NCBI GenBank assembly: GCA_041744575.1
Contig: JBGTKP010000049.1
Span: 1 to 64,000, forward strand
DNA: 64,000 bases
Direction: 5' to 3'
Source of the DNA: JTS-RE37 sp041744575
GTDB lineage: Bacteria > Bacteroidota > Bacteroidia > Flavobacteriales > Flavobacteriaceae
Numbering within the stretch: the stretch's first letter is position 1; every line of letters begins with the position of its first letter. A model generated the notes under the pieces. It did not search any database, was not told where the DNA came from, and saw only the letters and a list, made by a program, of their open reading frames with translations. The translations under genes and the position numbers were made by a program. Shown in pieces: positions 36,015-44,582 of the stretch.

Positions 36015-36270
36015 TGGAAGTCGAATGGGTTATTTTAACAATAAAAGGATAGCAATCTAAAGGATATATAAATATAGGAATTTTTAAACATTCGTTTTAA
36101 AAGCACTCATCCTGACATCCATTTCGAAAAATCTGCCGTCAATCCTGCCCACCTTTTTCGGGATTTCATGGTCTGGACCCTGCGGTATCGGAATCTCGTA
36201 CTATACATGTTTATAGTCCAATTCCGGGAAGTCAGAAAAGTGTAAAATCACGGCAGTTCAAAAAAATGAA

Positions 36271-36300
36271 AAGGCCGGCTGAAAAAATTCAGCCGGCCTT
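36271..36300. terminator. Bidirectional hairpin after the T9SS protein gene
   Basis: AAGGCCGGCTGAA at 36271-36283 pairs perfectly with TTCAGCCGGCCTT at 36288-36300 around a 4-base A loop, giving a 13-base stem. It lies 23 bases after the stop codon of the secreted protein. Confidence 0.8.
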
Positions 36301-36323
36301 AAGCAGGTATGGTAATAATAGGT

Positions 36324-38408
36324 CTATTTCTTAATCAATGGCAAAGTGAATCGGGTTGCCCCGGATTGCAGAACGATGTAATACATTCCACCATGTTTAT
36401 AGGAGGAAGCATCCATATTAAATTCTGCAGTATCGCCGGCCGATGATACAGAGACCTTGCCGCTTTCAACTGTATTTCCTGAAGCGTTGATTAGGCTATA
36501 GGTAACTTCTCCCTTCATGGATTCAGGCAATTTTACAGAAAACTTACCGTCTTTGACAGGGTTGGGATAAACATAAGCCGCCCCGATGGCCTCCTTGCTT
36601 GTGGCCGAACCGACATTAAAATTGATCGTTTCTGATCCCAAAAGCGAGCCTGTGCGGTTGACACCTGCGTAAATCTGTACGGTCAGCGAATACGAACCGT
36701 TCGGGAAATTTGCGGAATTATAATTCCCATTGTTATCCCCGTACAGCGCATAAGGCTGAACATTTTCCGTCCAGGTTCTGCTCTGTCTGCCCTGAAGCCT
36801 GAAGAACACACTTTTGGCCAGAGAGAAGGTTGTATTGACGCGGATATTCCGGTTACTTCCCGAGCCGCTGAGTGTGGTACCATTATTGATCGTCTGAATA
36901 TTGGCATCTGTACCTGCATTGATCCAGGTGAACGAGATTGCGTCCCCGCCTCCAGGGGGAGGAGGTGTGGTCGAGTTGCCAATGGAGAAGCTGACCGTAA
37001 GCGGATTTCCATTGCTTGGACGGGCCGTGATGGTGTAATTGCCGCTCGGCAACGACCTACCGACCGGGTTCACCCCAATATCCCCAAATACGTGATAGGG
37101 GGCCGAACCTTCATTCTTGCTGGCGTTAACAGGTCCTGAAAGGGTGAAGGAAACATTTCCTACCGAGGAGGGATTGGTGGTAGCCCGGATACTAAGGCTT
37201 GAGGGCACATTGTTAAAATTCTTGCCCTGAGTTATGGCACCCAAATTCCCATTTGTATTGGCATTGATAAGCGTAAAGCCGGTGATTCCATTATTTCCTG
37301 ATGGCGGTGGAGGTGGCGGAGGTGGGGTGGTATTGCTTACGATCGAAAAACTGACCGTTCTCGCAGCACCCTGTTCTCCTCCCAGATTATCTTGGCCATA
37401 GGGGGTGGCGGTGAGGGTATAATTGCCTACCTGCATGGTCCTTCCTGTATAATTGTTCCCAGAATCCCCAAAACTGGAATAAGGCACATTGTTATCAGTC
37501 ACTGCATTGCTTACCGGACCTGTCAATTGCAGGCGAACACTACCTGTATCTCCATTGGCATTGGCCCGGAAGGCCAGATTGGACGGGCCCGATGAAATGT
37601 TGATCTGAGCGCCGTTATTTAATGTGCCGATAACGTTATCCGTCCCGGCGTTGATATAGCTGAAAGAACTCACGGAAGGATCGCCTGCAGTTGGGGGTGG
37701 CGGCGGGGGTGGGGGTGGAGGAGATCCGCCACCGCAGCTCGTTTGCGCCCTTCCCAGATTCTGGGCTTCCGAAATACTGTAGTTGCTCTCTTTGTATAAA
37801 ACCATCCTGTCAATGAAATGTCCCTGGGAGCGGGCTGAAACCTGGATGGTATAGACCCCTGCGTTGTTAAAGGTGGCATAGATCTGGTGAGCATTGTTAT
37901 CAAAGGTATTGGTAGACCAGGTCCAGTTGGTGGTACCGCTGGCATAGATCTTAAACCAGCCACCGCCTCCGGCTCCTTCAGGTACCGGAGTCTTTCCTGA
38001 TCCTTTAGGATAAACACGATTATTGCCCTTTTGGGCATAAAAATTGGAAGCCTGAATTTTAAGCCAGGAATCGTTGTGCTCCGTTGAGGGGTTGTTATTG
38101 GCAATGATCCCCACCTTGTTTCGCCAAATGAAGCGGTAAGTTCCCGGAGAGTTGATCCGTACACTGTAATTGATGACATTGGTGCCGGGATTGTTAAAAG
38201 CGCTGGGGCCACGGTAGGCAAGGTAAGAACTTCCGGTATAAGGATTACTTGCCGTCTCCCTTCTCCAGGTGGATGGTGTTGAACTCGATTCTGCCTCTAT
38301 TACGGCGATCCCATTGACTTCCTGGAACTGGGCTCCGCTACATTGGGCCCGCAACTGCGAAAGGCCCATGGTGGTTAATAACAATAAAAGAGTAATGTTC
38401 AATTTCAT
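36324..38408 (-). CDS. T9SS-secreted multidomain protein with three tandem repeats
   Basis: From the ATG at 38408 (MKLNITLLLLLTTMGLSQ, signal peptide) the protein has 694 residues; an upstream ATG at 38480 would bury the signal. An N-terminal domain of about 190 residues resembles carbohydrate-binding/malectin-like modules (YRFIWRNKVG, HFIDRMVLYKE). Three copies of a roughly 110-residue domain follow. Each begins with I-N-A-(G/N)-T and ends with N-Y-T-(L/I)-T-A type strands, and proline runs of up to ten residues separate them. The C terminus is a type IX sorting domain (YVYPNPVKDGKFSVKLPE ... GGMYYIVLQSG). It should be exported and attached to the cell surface. Ligand and enzyme activity are not evident. 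Confidence 0.85.
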   Translation of the reverse strand: MKLNITLLLLLTTMGLSQLRAQCSGAQFQEVNGIAVIEAESSSTPSTWRRETASNPYTGSSYLAYRGPSAFNNPGTNVINYSVRINSPGTYRFIWRNKVGIIANNNPSTEHNDSWLKIQASNFYAQKGNNRVYPKGSGKTPVPEGAGGGGWFKIYASGTTNWTWSTNTFDNNAHQIYATFNNAGVYTIQVSARSQGHFIDRMVLYKESNYSISEAQNLGRAQTSCGGGSPPPPPPPPPPTAGDPSVSSFSYINAGTDNVIGTLNNGAQINISSGPSNLAFRANANGDTGSVRLQLTGPVSNAVTDNNVPYSSFGDSGNNYTGRTMQVGNYTLTATPYGQDNLGGEQGAARTVSFSIVSNTTPPPPPPPPSGNNGITGFTLINANTNGNLGAITQGKNFNNVPSSLSIRATTNPSSVGNVSFTLSGPVNASKNEGSAPYHVFGDIGVNPVGRSLPSGNYTITARPSNGNPLTVSFSIGNSTTPPPPGGGDAISFTWINAGTDANIQTINNGTTLSGSGSNRNIRVNTTFSLAKSVFFRLQGRQSRTWTENVQPYALYGDNNGNYNSANFPNGSYSLTVQIYAGVNRTGSLLGSETINFNVGSATSKEAIGAAYVYPNPVKDGKFSVKLPESMKGEVTYSLINASGNTVESGKVSVSSAGDTAEFNMDASSYKHGGMYYIVLQSGATRFTLPLIKK

Positions 38409-39140
38409 AATCAAATGATTTTGTGGGGTTATAAAAATTTTTCGTGAAGGGTCAAAAATGGAAAGTGTAGTATTATACAATAAGCGTCGATTTAAATATA
38501 CAATAGAGTAAAGGGCATTTCCTGCCTTTGTGGGTGGCGAGGAATTAAGGCGACAGATGTAAGTCTATTCCAAAAAGACATGCTATTCGCAATTAGGGCT
38601 GCGATAAAATCCGATGAACTGCACGATTTTATCTTTAAACTGCAAAAAACGCAAAATATTTGAGATATACAAGCCTTTCATCCAAAAAAAGTGCTGCACG
38701 CTTATTTCTGTTCGTAGAGAGAAAAACTTCTTTCCCGGGTGCCCATAATAGAAAACGCCCCATCTTTTTACTTCCTGGGCCCGGATTGGGCTATCAGCAA
38801 TAGAATTATTGACATCTTGTGCCAGAAAGGGCTTTCAACAGCGGTTTAGGAGGGCGCAAAAACGCATCAGGAAGAAAGATAAAACTGGGTGTGCCAATAG
38901 CGTCATCCCGGAGCTTGCAGGCCGGATGACACTAAAAAGGTCTTGGGAATCGAAGCCATGTTCGGGCAGGCCGGGTCATTGGCTCGAGTGAATCGCCAAC
39001 TTATATAAACAGGGGCTTCTTGGCAGGAAATCCGTCAGCATCTGCGATACAAAGAAAGTCTCAGTCCGAAAAAATAATTACAGTTTCAACCTGGTTGATT
39101 GGGTCAACAGGCAGGTATAGGAATCAGGAACTGAAGGGGA
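38409..39140. other. Non-coding stretch with possible decayed gene
   Basis: About 730 bases without an intact gene. On the plus strand, coding-like fragments with interrupting stops appear from about 38770 to 39060 (for example VLGIEAMFGQAGSLARVN and WQEIRQHLRYKESLS). These may be the remains of a gene, but no family could be named. Confidence 0.3.
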
Positions 39141-39269
39141 TTATAGGAAGCCCAGGCCGGCAAGAATAAGGCATATTACCACCCCTGCCAAAATTAAAAC
39201 CAAAATCACCACCATAATGCTCAGAAACGCATTGAGGATCCTGGTGCCGGGTGTGAGTTCTTCTTCCAT
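39141..39269 (-). CDS. 42-residue single-pass membrane protein
   Basis: An ATG at 39267-39269 opens a 42-codon frame that stops with TAA at 39141-39143. It begins with acidic MEEELTPGTR and is followed by one long hydrophobic segment (ILNAFLSIMVVILVLILAGV and on to the end). The negative N terminus and the strictly hydrophobic helix fit a real small membrane protein better than chance. Its function is unknown. The sugar porter gene lies upstream on the same strand, 139 bases away. Confidence 0.5.
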   Translation of the reverse strand: MEEELTPGTRILNAFLSIMVVILVLILAGVVICLILAGLGFL

Positions 39270-39407
39270 AGTTCATAAAATTTAATACAATTTAAGGATA
39301 AAAGCCTAAAAGTCATTGGGATGTGATTATATTTCGTTAAAACGCCATACGAATATTGCACAGGGGGGTTGACCTACGGAAATTGTCGTTGAACGGCTGA
39401 CAATCTT

Positions 39408-40751
39408 TTATTTCGCGGAACTTAATTCTTTCCCCAATTCTTCCAGTGATTTGCCTTTGGTCTCAGGCATCATAAATCGCACAAAGAGCAGTTGTAAAAC
39501 CATCATAAATGCAAAAAGGGCAAAAACCGGCCCCGGCCCGATCACATTAAAAAGGTACGGAACTGTAGAAGGAATAAGCGCCGCAAGCCACCAATGCGTC
39601 GAACTACCAAAAGCCTGGCCGGAGCTGCGCAGGTGATTGGGGAAAATTTCAGAAATGAACACCCAAATGACTGCCCCCTGCCCTATGGCATGGGAAGCGA
39701 TAAACAGAAAGAGGAATGCCGGCACGGCCATTCCTTTCCATCCCAGGAAAAAGGCCGTAGCAACTAGGGACAGCGATATGATATAGCCGAATGAGCCGAT
39801 ATACATCAATTGCTTCCGTCCCAGACGATCAATTAGAAAAATACCGACAAAAGTGAAAATAAAATTGGTAATCCCAATCCCGATACTGCTTAGCAGCGCT
39901 GCTTTCTCGCCCAAACCGGCTTCCCCGAAAATGCGGGGGGCGTAATAAAGGAAAGCATTGATTCCTGAAAATTGATTGAAAAACGCGATCAGAAAAGCAA
40001 GTGTCAGCGGAAACCTGTACTTTTTCTGGAAAATGTTATCCGAGGCGCTTCCCTGTTCCAGCTCACTGGCAATGTCTGCCTGAAGGGACGTTATTGAAAG
40101 GGAGGGATTGATAGACTTTAATATCAGGCCGGCTTCCTCTGTCCGGCCCTTGGTAAGCAACCACCTGGGGCTTTTGGGAACTGTGAGGACGAACAGGGTA
40201 TAAATAATTGCAGGGAACGCCTCCACCCCCATCATCCACCGCCAGTCATTCTCCCCGGAGCCACTGAGAAGGTAGTTAGAAAGAAAAGCCACCAAAATAC
40301 CAAATACGAGCATGAACTGATAAAACCCGACAAGCCGGCCACGGTCCTTGGACGGCGCCACCTCGGAAATATAGGCAGGGGCGGCAATGGTGGATGCCCC
40401 AACGCCTAATCCACCCAGAAACCTGAAGACTGCAAATGTAAAGGGGTCATTGGCCAAAGCCGATCCGATAGCAGATACCGAATAAAAGATCCCTATCCAG
40501 ATAAGCGTATTTTTACGGCCGATTCTGTTGGTCGGTATCCCGCCGAACAAAGCCCCAACCACAGTGCCCCATAAGGCCATCCCCATGACGACAACCCCGT
40601 GGAAGCCATCTGAAGAATTCCATAATAATTGTAATTTTTTATCCGCCCCGGAGATAACAACGGTATCAAATCCAAACAGAAATCCAGCAAGAGCCGCTAT
40701 GAGTGAAATTCTTAAAATCTTGGAATTCATTGGCTGCTGCTTCTTGGTCAC
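39408..40751 (-). CDS. Sugar porter family MFS transporter
   Basis: The 447-residue protein has 12 membrane helices with sugar-porter signatures. These are FLFGFDTVVISGA in helix 1, GRKN after helix 2, PAYISEVAPSKDRGRLVG, PKSPRWLL, QFSGINAFLYYAPRIF in helix 7, DRLGRKQL and the final PETKGKSLEEL. It should import a monosaccharide such as xylose, glucose or fucose with protons or sodium. An alternative start (MNSKILRISL) lies seven codons in. No sugar-catabolic genes are adjacent. Confidence 0.93.
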   Translation of the reverse strand: MTKKQQPMNSKILRISLIAALAGFLFGFDTVVISGADKKLQLLWNSSDGFHGVVVMGMALWGTVVGALFGGIPTNRIGRKNTLIWIGIFYSVSAIGSALANDPFTFAVFRFLGGLGVGASTIAAPAYISEVAPSKDRGRLVGFYQFMLVFGILVAFLSNYLLSGSGENDWRWMMGVEAFPAIIYTLFVLTVPKSPRWLLTKGRTEEAGLILKSINPSLSITSLQADIASELEQGSASDNIFQKKYRFPLTLAFLIAFFNQFSGINAFLYYAPRIFGEAGLGEKAALLSSIGIGITNFIFTFVGIFLIDRLGRKQLMYIGSFGYIISLSLVATAFFLGWKGMAVPAFLFLFIASHAIGQGAVIWVFISEIFPNHLRSSGQAFGSSTHWWLAALIPSTVPYLFNVIGPGPVFALFAFMMVLQLLFVRFMMPETKGKSLEELGKELSSAK

Positions 40752-40796
40752 GGTAAATCTAACAAAAAAAGGGAAACCCCAGGTCAGTGTTTTATT

Positions 40797-41039
40797 TTAT
40801 GCAAAAACAGGTCGTAGTGTATCAGAAGGTAACTCCGGTTTTGCGGGAGATGTATCCCCGGGGGAATCCGCATCCGGCACGGTGTTATCGGGTCCGAAGC
40901 GGCTATCCGTTGAATCTGGTTGGGACCTGTCAGCCTCGGGAATGGGGTAGGCATCTGCCGGGGCATACCTTGGTTTTCCGCAGCACACGAGTAGCGCCAG
41001 AGAAAGGAGTGCAACAATCGGAAATGGCGCAATTTTCAT
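40797..41039 (-). CDS. Small proline-rich lipoprotein
   Basis: The 80-residue frame has a lipoprotein signal (MKIAPFPIVALLSLALLVCC, lipobox cysteine about 19-20) and a disordered tail rich in P, D, S and T. It lies 7 bases after the Kdo transferase stop on the same strand, suggesting co-translation. No family was recognised. The clean lipobox argues for a real gene. Confidence 0.55.
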   Translation of the reverse strand: MKIAPFPIVALLSLALLVCCGKPRYAPADAYPIPEADRSQPDSTDSRFGPDNTVPDADSPGDTSPAKPELPSDTLRPVFA

Positions 41040-41046
41040 TGAACAT

Positions 41047-42294
41047 TTATGAGTAACCTTTTATTAACGTCTGAATGTAGTCAATTATTTGGGCGGTGGC
41101 TCCTTTATTCGCATCTATATAGCGGGCATTCCTTGCTCCGGCTACGGTTGCAAAATCTGGATCTTCTGTCATGCGATCCATGGTTTCACTGAATTGCGCA
41201 GCATCCCTGACCGGAAATAACCCACTTATTCCGACCATATCTTCTGCCTCCCGAAAGCCTTTGTATCCCGGCCCGGTGATTACAGGAATACCAAATACGG
41301 CAGGTTCCAGGGTATTGTGCAGGCCTGTGGCAAATCCACCTCCGACATAAGCTATTTTCGCATAACTGTAAATTTTGGTCAAAAGGCCTATGGCATCCAT
41401 AATGAGCACCTGGAAATCCTCCGGCGAACGCCGCCCCAGTTCAGAATAAAGAATCGTTGGTTTGTTTATGGACAAACGCAATGTTCTGATATGTTCCGGA
41501 TGCATTGTATGAGGCGCGATGACAAATTGCATCGGAAGTGTAGTCGAATTGATATAGGGGATCAAAACTTTTTCATCTTCCGGCCAGGTGCTTCCGGCTA
41601 CAAGACACAGCCGTCCCTGCGTAAAAGTGTCCATAAAATTCAGGGAATTGTCGTTTGACCGGATCTCTGTAACCCGGTCAAACCGGGTATCCCCGCTAAG
41701 GGTAGTCCTTTCTATAGCCAGGGTGCGCAGCAAAGCAGCCGATTCCTCGTTCTGAACGAAAAAATGAGTCACATTTGACAATGCTTCACGCATCAACTGA
41801 CCATACCACCTGAAATAGACCTGGTTCTTTTTAAAAATGGCAGAGATCACCAATACAGGGATATCGTGCCTTTTAAGTTCCCTTAATAAATTAGGCCATA
41901 TTTCATACTTAATAAAAATAGCAAGCCGGGGCTTAACGAGGCTGATAAACTTTCGGGCGTTGGCAACAGTGTCAAGGGGAAGGTAGCATATAAGATCTGC
42001 GGCCGGACTTTTCTTCCGCACTTCATAACCTGACGGAGAAAAAAAAGTGACCAACAAAGAATGCGCCGGGTAGGCAAGGCGTGCTTTTGCTATGACGGGA
42101 AGACCTTGTTCAAATTCCCCGAGTGACGCGGCATGAATCCATAGCACCGGTTGTTCGTTCTTCAGTCCTGCTTCAAGATAAGCGAAAGTTTTCCGCCGAC
42201 CTTGCATGAACAGCCGGATTTTTTTATGAAAAAATGCCAGAAGGGTTAAAGCGTGGGAGGCAAGATGAACGGCTATATTATAGACGTAATACAC
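41047..42294 (-). CDS. waaA: 3-deoxy-D-manno-octulosonic acid transferase
   Basis: Adds Kdo to lipid A precursor at the inner face of the cytoplasmic membrane during lipopolysaccharide assembly. The 415-residue protein has the GT-B fold of the family. It has an N-terminal membrane-associated helix, then WIHAASLGEFEQG with the essential glutamate, YEIWPNLLREL, and in the C-terminal half FVIAPHTMHPEHI and the nucleotide-binding YVGGGFATGLHNTLEPAVFG. It is divergent from a sugar aminotransferase gene, with 112 bases between the starts. Confidence 0.95.
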   Translation of the reverse strand: MYYVYNIAVHLASHALTLLAFFHKKIRLFMQGRRKTFAYLEAGLKNEQPVLWIHAASLGEFEQGLPVIAKARLAYPAHSLLVTFFSPSGYEVRKKSPAADLICYLPLDTVANARKFISLVKPRLAIFIKYEIWPNLLRELKRHDIPVLVISAIFKKNQVYFRWYGQLMREALSNVTHFFVQNEESAALLRTLAIERTTLSGDTRFDRVTEIRSNDNSLNFMDTFTQGRLCLVAGSTWPEDEKVLIPYINSTTLPMQFVIAPHTMHPEHIRTLRLSINKPTILYSELGRRSPEDFQVLIMDAIGLLTKIYSYAKIAYVGGGFATGLHNTLEPAVFGIPVITGPGYKGFREAEDMVGISGLFPVRDAAQFSETMDRMTEDPDFATVAGARNARYIDANKGATAQIIDYIQTLIKGYS

Positions 42295-42406
42295 AGAGAC
42301 TTGTTTCAGGCTAAATTAAGCTTCTTTGAGTAATTTCATTTGAGGCCGTTTCTAATTTTTGTAATATTGTCCCCTTGTTGTTACGTTCACAAAACAAGAT
42401 GTATTT

Positions 42407-43561
42407 ATGAGGAAAATTCAGATGGTGGATCTGATCGGCCAGTATCAGGATATCAAAGAAAATGTGGACTCTGCCATTTCCCGGATCTTGGATACTGCAG
42501 CTTTTATCAACGGACCGGAAGTTCATAATTTTCAAAAGGAGCTGGAAACTTATCTTGGGGTGAAACATGTGATTCCTTGTGCCAATGGCACGGATGCATT
42601 GCAAATCGCCATGATGGGACTCGGATTGCAGCCCGGGGATGAAGTAATCACAGCAGATTTTACTTTTGCCGCCACTGTGGAAGTGATTGCACTCCTGAAT
42701 CTTACCCCAGTACTTGTAGATGTACACCCTCGTACTTTCAACATAGATCCTGAGGCTATGGAGCGGGCCATTACCTCTAAAACAAAAGCGATAGTGCCAG
42801 TTCACCTGTTCGGGCAGTGTGCCGAGATGGAAGCCATTTTGTCTATCGCTAAAGCGCACGGACTATGGGTGATTGAGGACAATGCCCAGGCTATCGGAGC
42901 CAACTATACCTTTTCTGACGGAAAAAACAGAAAAGCAGGAACTCTCGGACATGTAGGGGCTACTTCATTTTTCCCTTCCAAAAACCTGGGCTGTTACGGG
43001 GACGGAGGGGCCATTTTTACCGACGATGACCATCTTGCCCATACGCTCAGGGGGATTGTGAACCATGGGATGTATGAACGTTACCATCACGATGTGGTTG
43101 GCGTAAATTCCAGACTTGATTCAATCCAGGCAGCGGTGCTCCGTGCAAAGTTACCCAAACTGGACACCTACTGCGACCGCCGGAGACAAGCGGCGCGCAA
43201 GTATAATGAGGCTTTCGCGGGGCGGCCATTCATGCTTATACCGGAGACGGTGAACGGGTGTGATGCCATCTGTGACAAATGCGATTGCCATGTTTTTCAT
43301 CAGTATACGCTCAGGATTACCAATGGACGGCGCGATGACCTTGCAAAACACCTTACTTCCAAAGACATACCCTTTGGAATATATTATCCCATCCCGTTGC
43401 ACCTTCAAAAGGCATATAGTGATGGCCGCAATGCCTCCAAAAAATTCCCGGTCACCGATCTGCTGGTAAATGAAGTCATTTCGCTGCCAATGCATACAGA
43501 ACTGGACGACGAACAGATAAATTATATTACTGACACCGTTAATCAATTTATAAAATCATAA
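42407..43561 (+). CDS. DegT/DnrJ/EryC1-type sugar aminotransferase
   Basis: A PLP enzyme of 384 residues that would aminate a nucleotide-linked keto-sugar for surface polysaccharide. The cofactor site is visible: D158 in VIEDNAQAIGANY and the Schiff-base lysine K192 in SFFPSKNLGCYGDGG. A cysteine cluster at C285, C289, C292 and C294 (CDAICDKCDCHVFHQY) precedes the conserved HVFHQY strand and could bind a metal. The gene is followed after one base by galE, so the two are co-translated. The exact sugar is not known. Confidence 0.92.
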   Translation: MRKIQMVDLIGQYQDIKENVDSAISRILDTAAFINGPEVHNFQKELETYLGVKHVIPCANGTDALQIAMMGLGLQPGDEVITADFTFAATVEVIALLNLTPVLVDVHPRTFNIDPEAMERAITSKTKAIVPVHLFGQCAEMEAILSIAKAHGLWVIEDNAQAIGANYTFSDGKNRKAGTLGHVGATSFFPSKNLGCYGDGGAIFTDDDHLAHTLRGIVNHGMYERYHHDVVGVNSRLDSIQAAVLRAKLPKLDTYCDRRRQAARKYNEAFAGRPFMLIPETVNGCDAICDKCDCHVFHQYTLRITNGRRDDLAKHLTSKDIPFGIYYPIPLHLQKAYSDGRNASKKFPVTDLLVNEVISLPMHTELDDEQINYITDTVNQFIKS

Positions 43562-43562
43562 T

Positions 43563-44579
43563 ATGAAAATACTGGTTACCGGCGGCCTCGGATTTATTGG
43601 TTCTCACACGGTGGTTGAATTACAGCAGCAGGGATATGAAGTTGTTATTATAGATGATTGTTCGAATTCTTCAGAAAAGGTACTGGAAGGCATTTTTGCC
43701 ATTACGGGAATCCGCCCTGTCTTTGAGCAACTGGACCTCAGGCATAAGCAGGAAGTGCAGGACTTTTTTAAGAGGCACGAAGATATAGAGGGCGTTATCC
43801 ATTTCGCAGCCTCGAAAGCCGTGGGAGAGAGCGTGGAAAAACCCTTGCTATATTACGAAAACAACCTAAGCACCTTGTGTTATCTGCTGGTAGAACTGAC
43901 CCAAAAAGAAAACGCCAGTTTTATTTTCAGTTCTTCCTGTACGGTTTACGGGCAGGCAGATAAAATGCCTATCACGGAAGATGCGCCGGTAAAACCTGCC
44001 GAGTCGCCCTACGGTAATACGAAGCAGATCGGAGAGGAAATCATCAGGGATACCTGTAAAGTCTCTCCCGGCATCCAGGCTATTTCTCTCCGGTACTTTA
44101 ATCCTATGGGAGCGCATCCCAGTGCTATGATTGGGGAATTACCAATAGGAGTACCACAGAATCTGGTGCCGTTCATTACCCAGACCGGCATCGGCGTTAG
44201 GGACCAATTGTCAGTCTTCGGCAATGACTATCCCACAAAAGATGGTACCTGCATCCGGGATTATATACATGTGGTTGACCTTGCAAAGGCTCATGTCGTT
44301 GCGTTGGCCAGGTTGTTGACCGGTGAGAATGAACAGAATTATGAAGTATATAATGTGGGGACCGGTAACGGAAATTCTGTGCTGGAGGTAATCGCAAGCT
44401 TTGAGAGGGTATCGGGCCTCAAGCTGAATTACAGGATTGTCGACAGGCGTCCTGGCGACGTAGTGACAGCCTATGCGGACACCTCCAGAATCTCTGAAGT
44501 ACTTGGTTGGAACGCAGTGTCTTCCCTTGATGAAGCAATGAAATCGGCCTGGATCTGGGAACAGAAAATAAGGAAGTAG
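43563..44579 (+). CDS. galE: UDP-glucose 4-epimerase
   Basis: Interconverts UDP-glucose and UDP-galactose (or their N-acetyl forms), supplying precursors for surface polysaccharides. The 338-residue short-chain dehydrogenase has the NAD site GGLGFIGSH at residues 7-15, catalytic serines at 124-125 and Y150-GNT-K154. GalE-specific segments include HFAASKAVGESVEKPL, SLRYFNPMGAHPS and YNVGTGNGNSVLEV. It begins 1 base after the aminotransferase stop and ends 3 bases before the amidohydrolase start. Confidence 0.95.
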   Translation: MKILVTGGLGFIGSHTVVELQQQGYEVVIIDDCSNSSEKVLEGIFAITGIRPVFEQLDLRHKQEVQDFFKRHEDIEGVIHFAASKAVGESVEKPLLYYENNLSTLCYLLVELTQKENASFIFSSSCTVYGQADKMPITEDAPVKPAESPYGNTKQIGEEIIRDTCKVSPGIQAISLRYFNPMGAHPSAMIGELPIGVPQNLVPFITQTGIGVRDQLSVFGNDYPTKDGTCIRDYIHVVDLAKAHVVALARLLTGENEQNYEVYNVGTGNGNSVLEVIASFERVSGLKLNYRIVDRRPGDVVTAYADTSRISEVLGWNAVSSLDEAMKSAWIWEQKIRK

Positions 44580-44582
44580 CCA

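Noticed and set aside
37680..37740. G-rich run resembling a short tandem repeat or CRISPR-like array
   Set aside because: It is the codon run for the polyproline linker of the secreted protein. No CRISPR array with spaced repeats was seen anywhere in the window.
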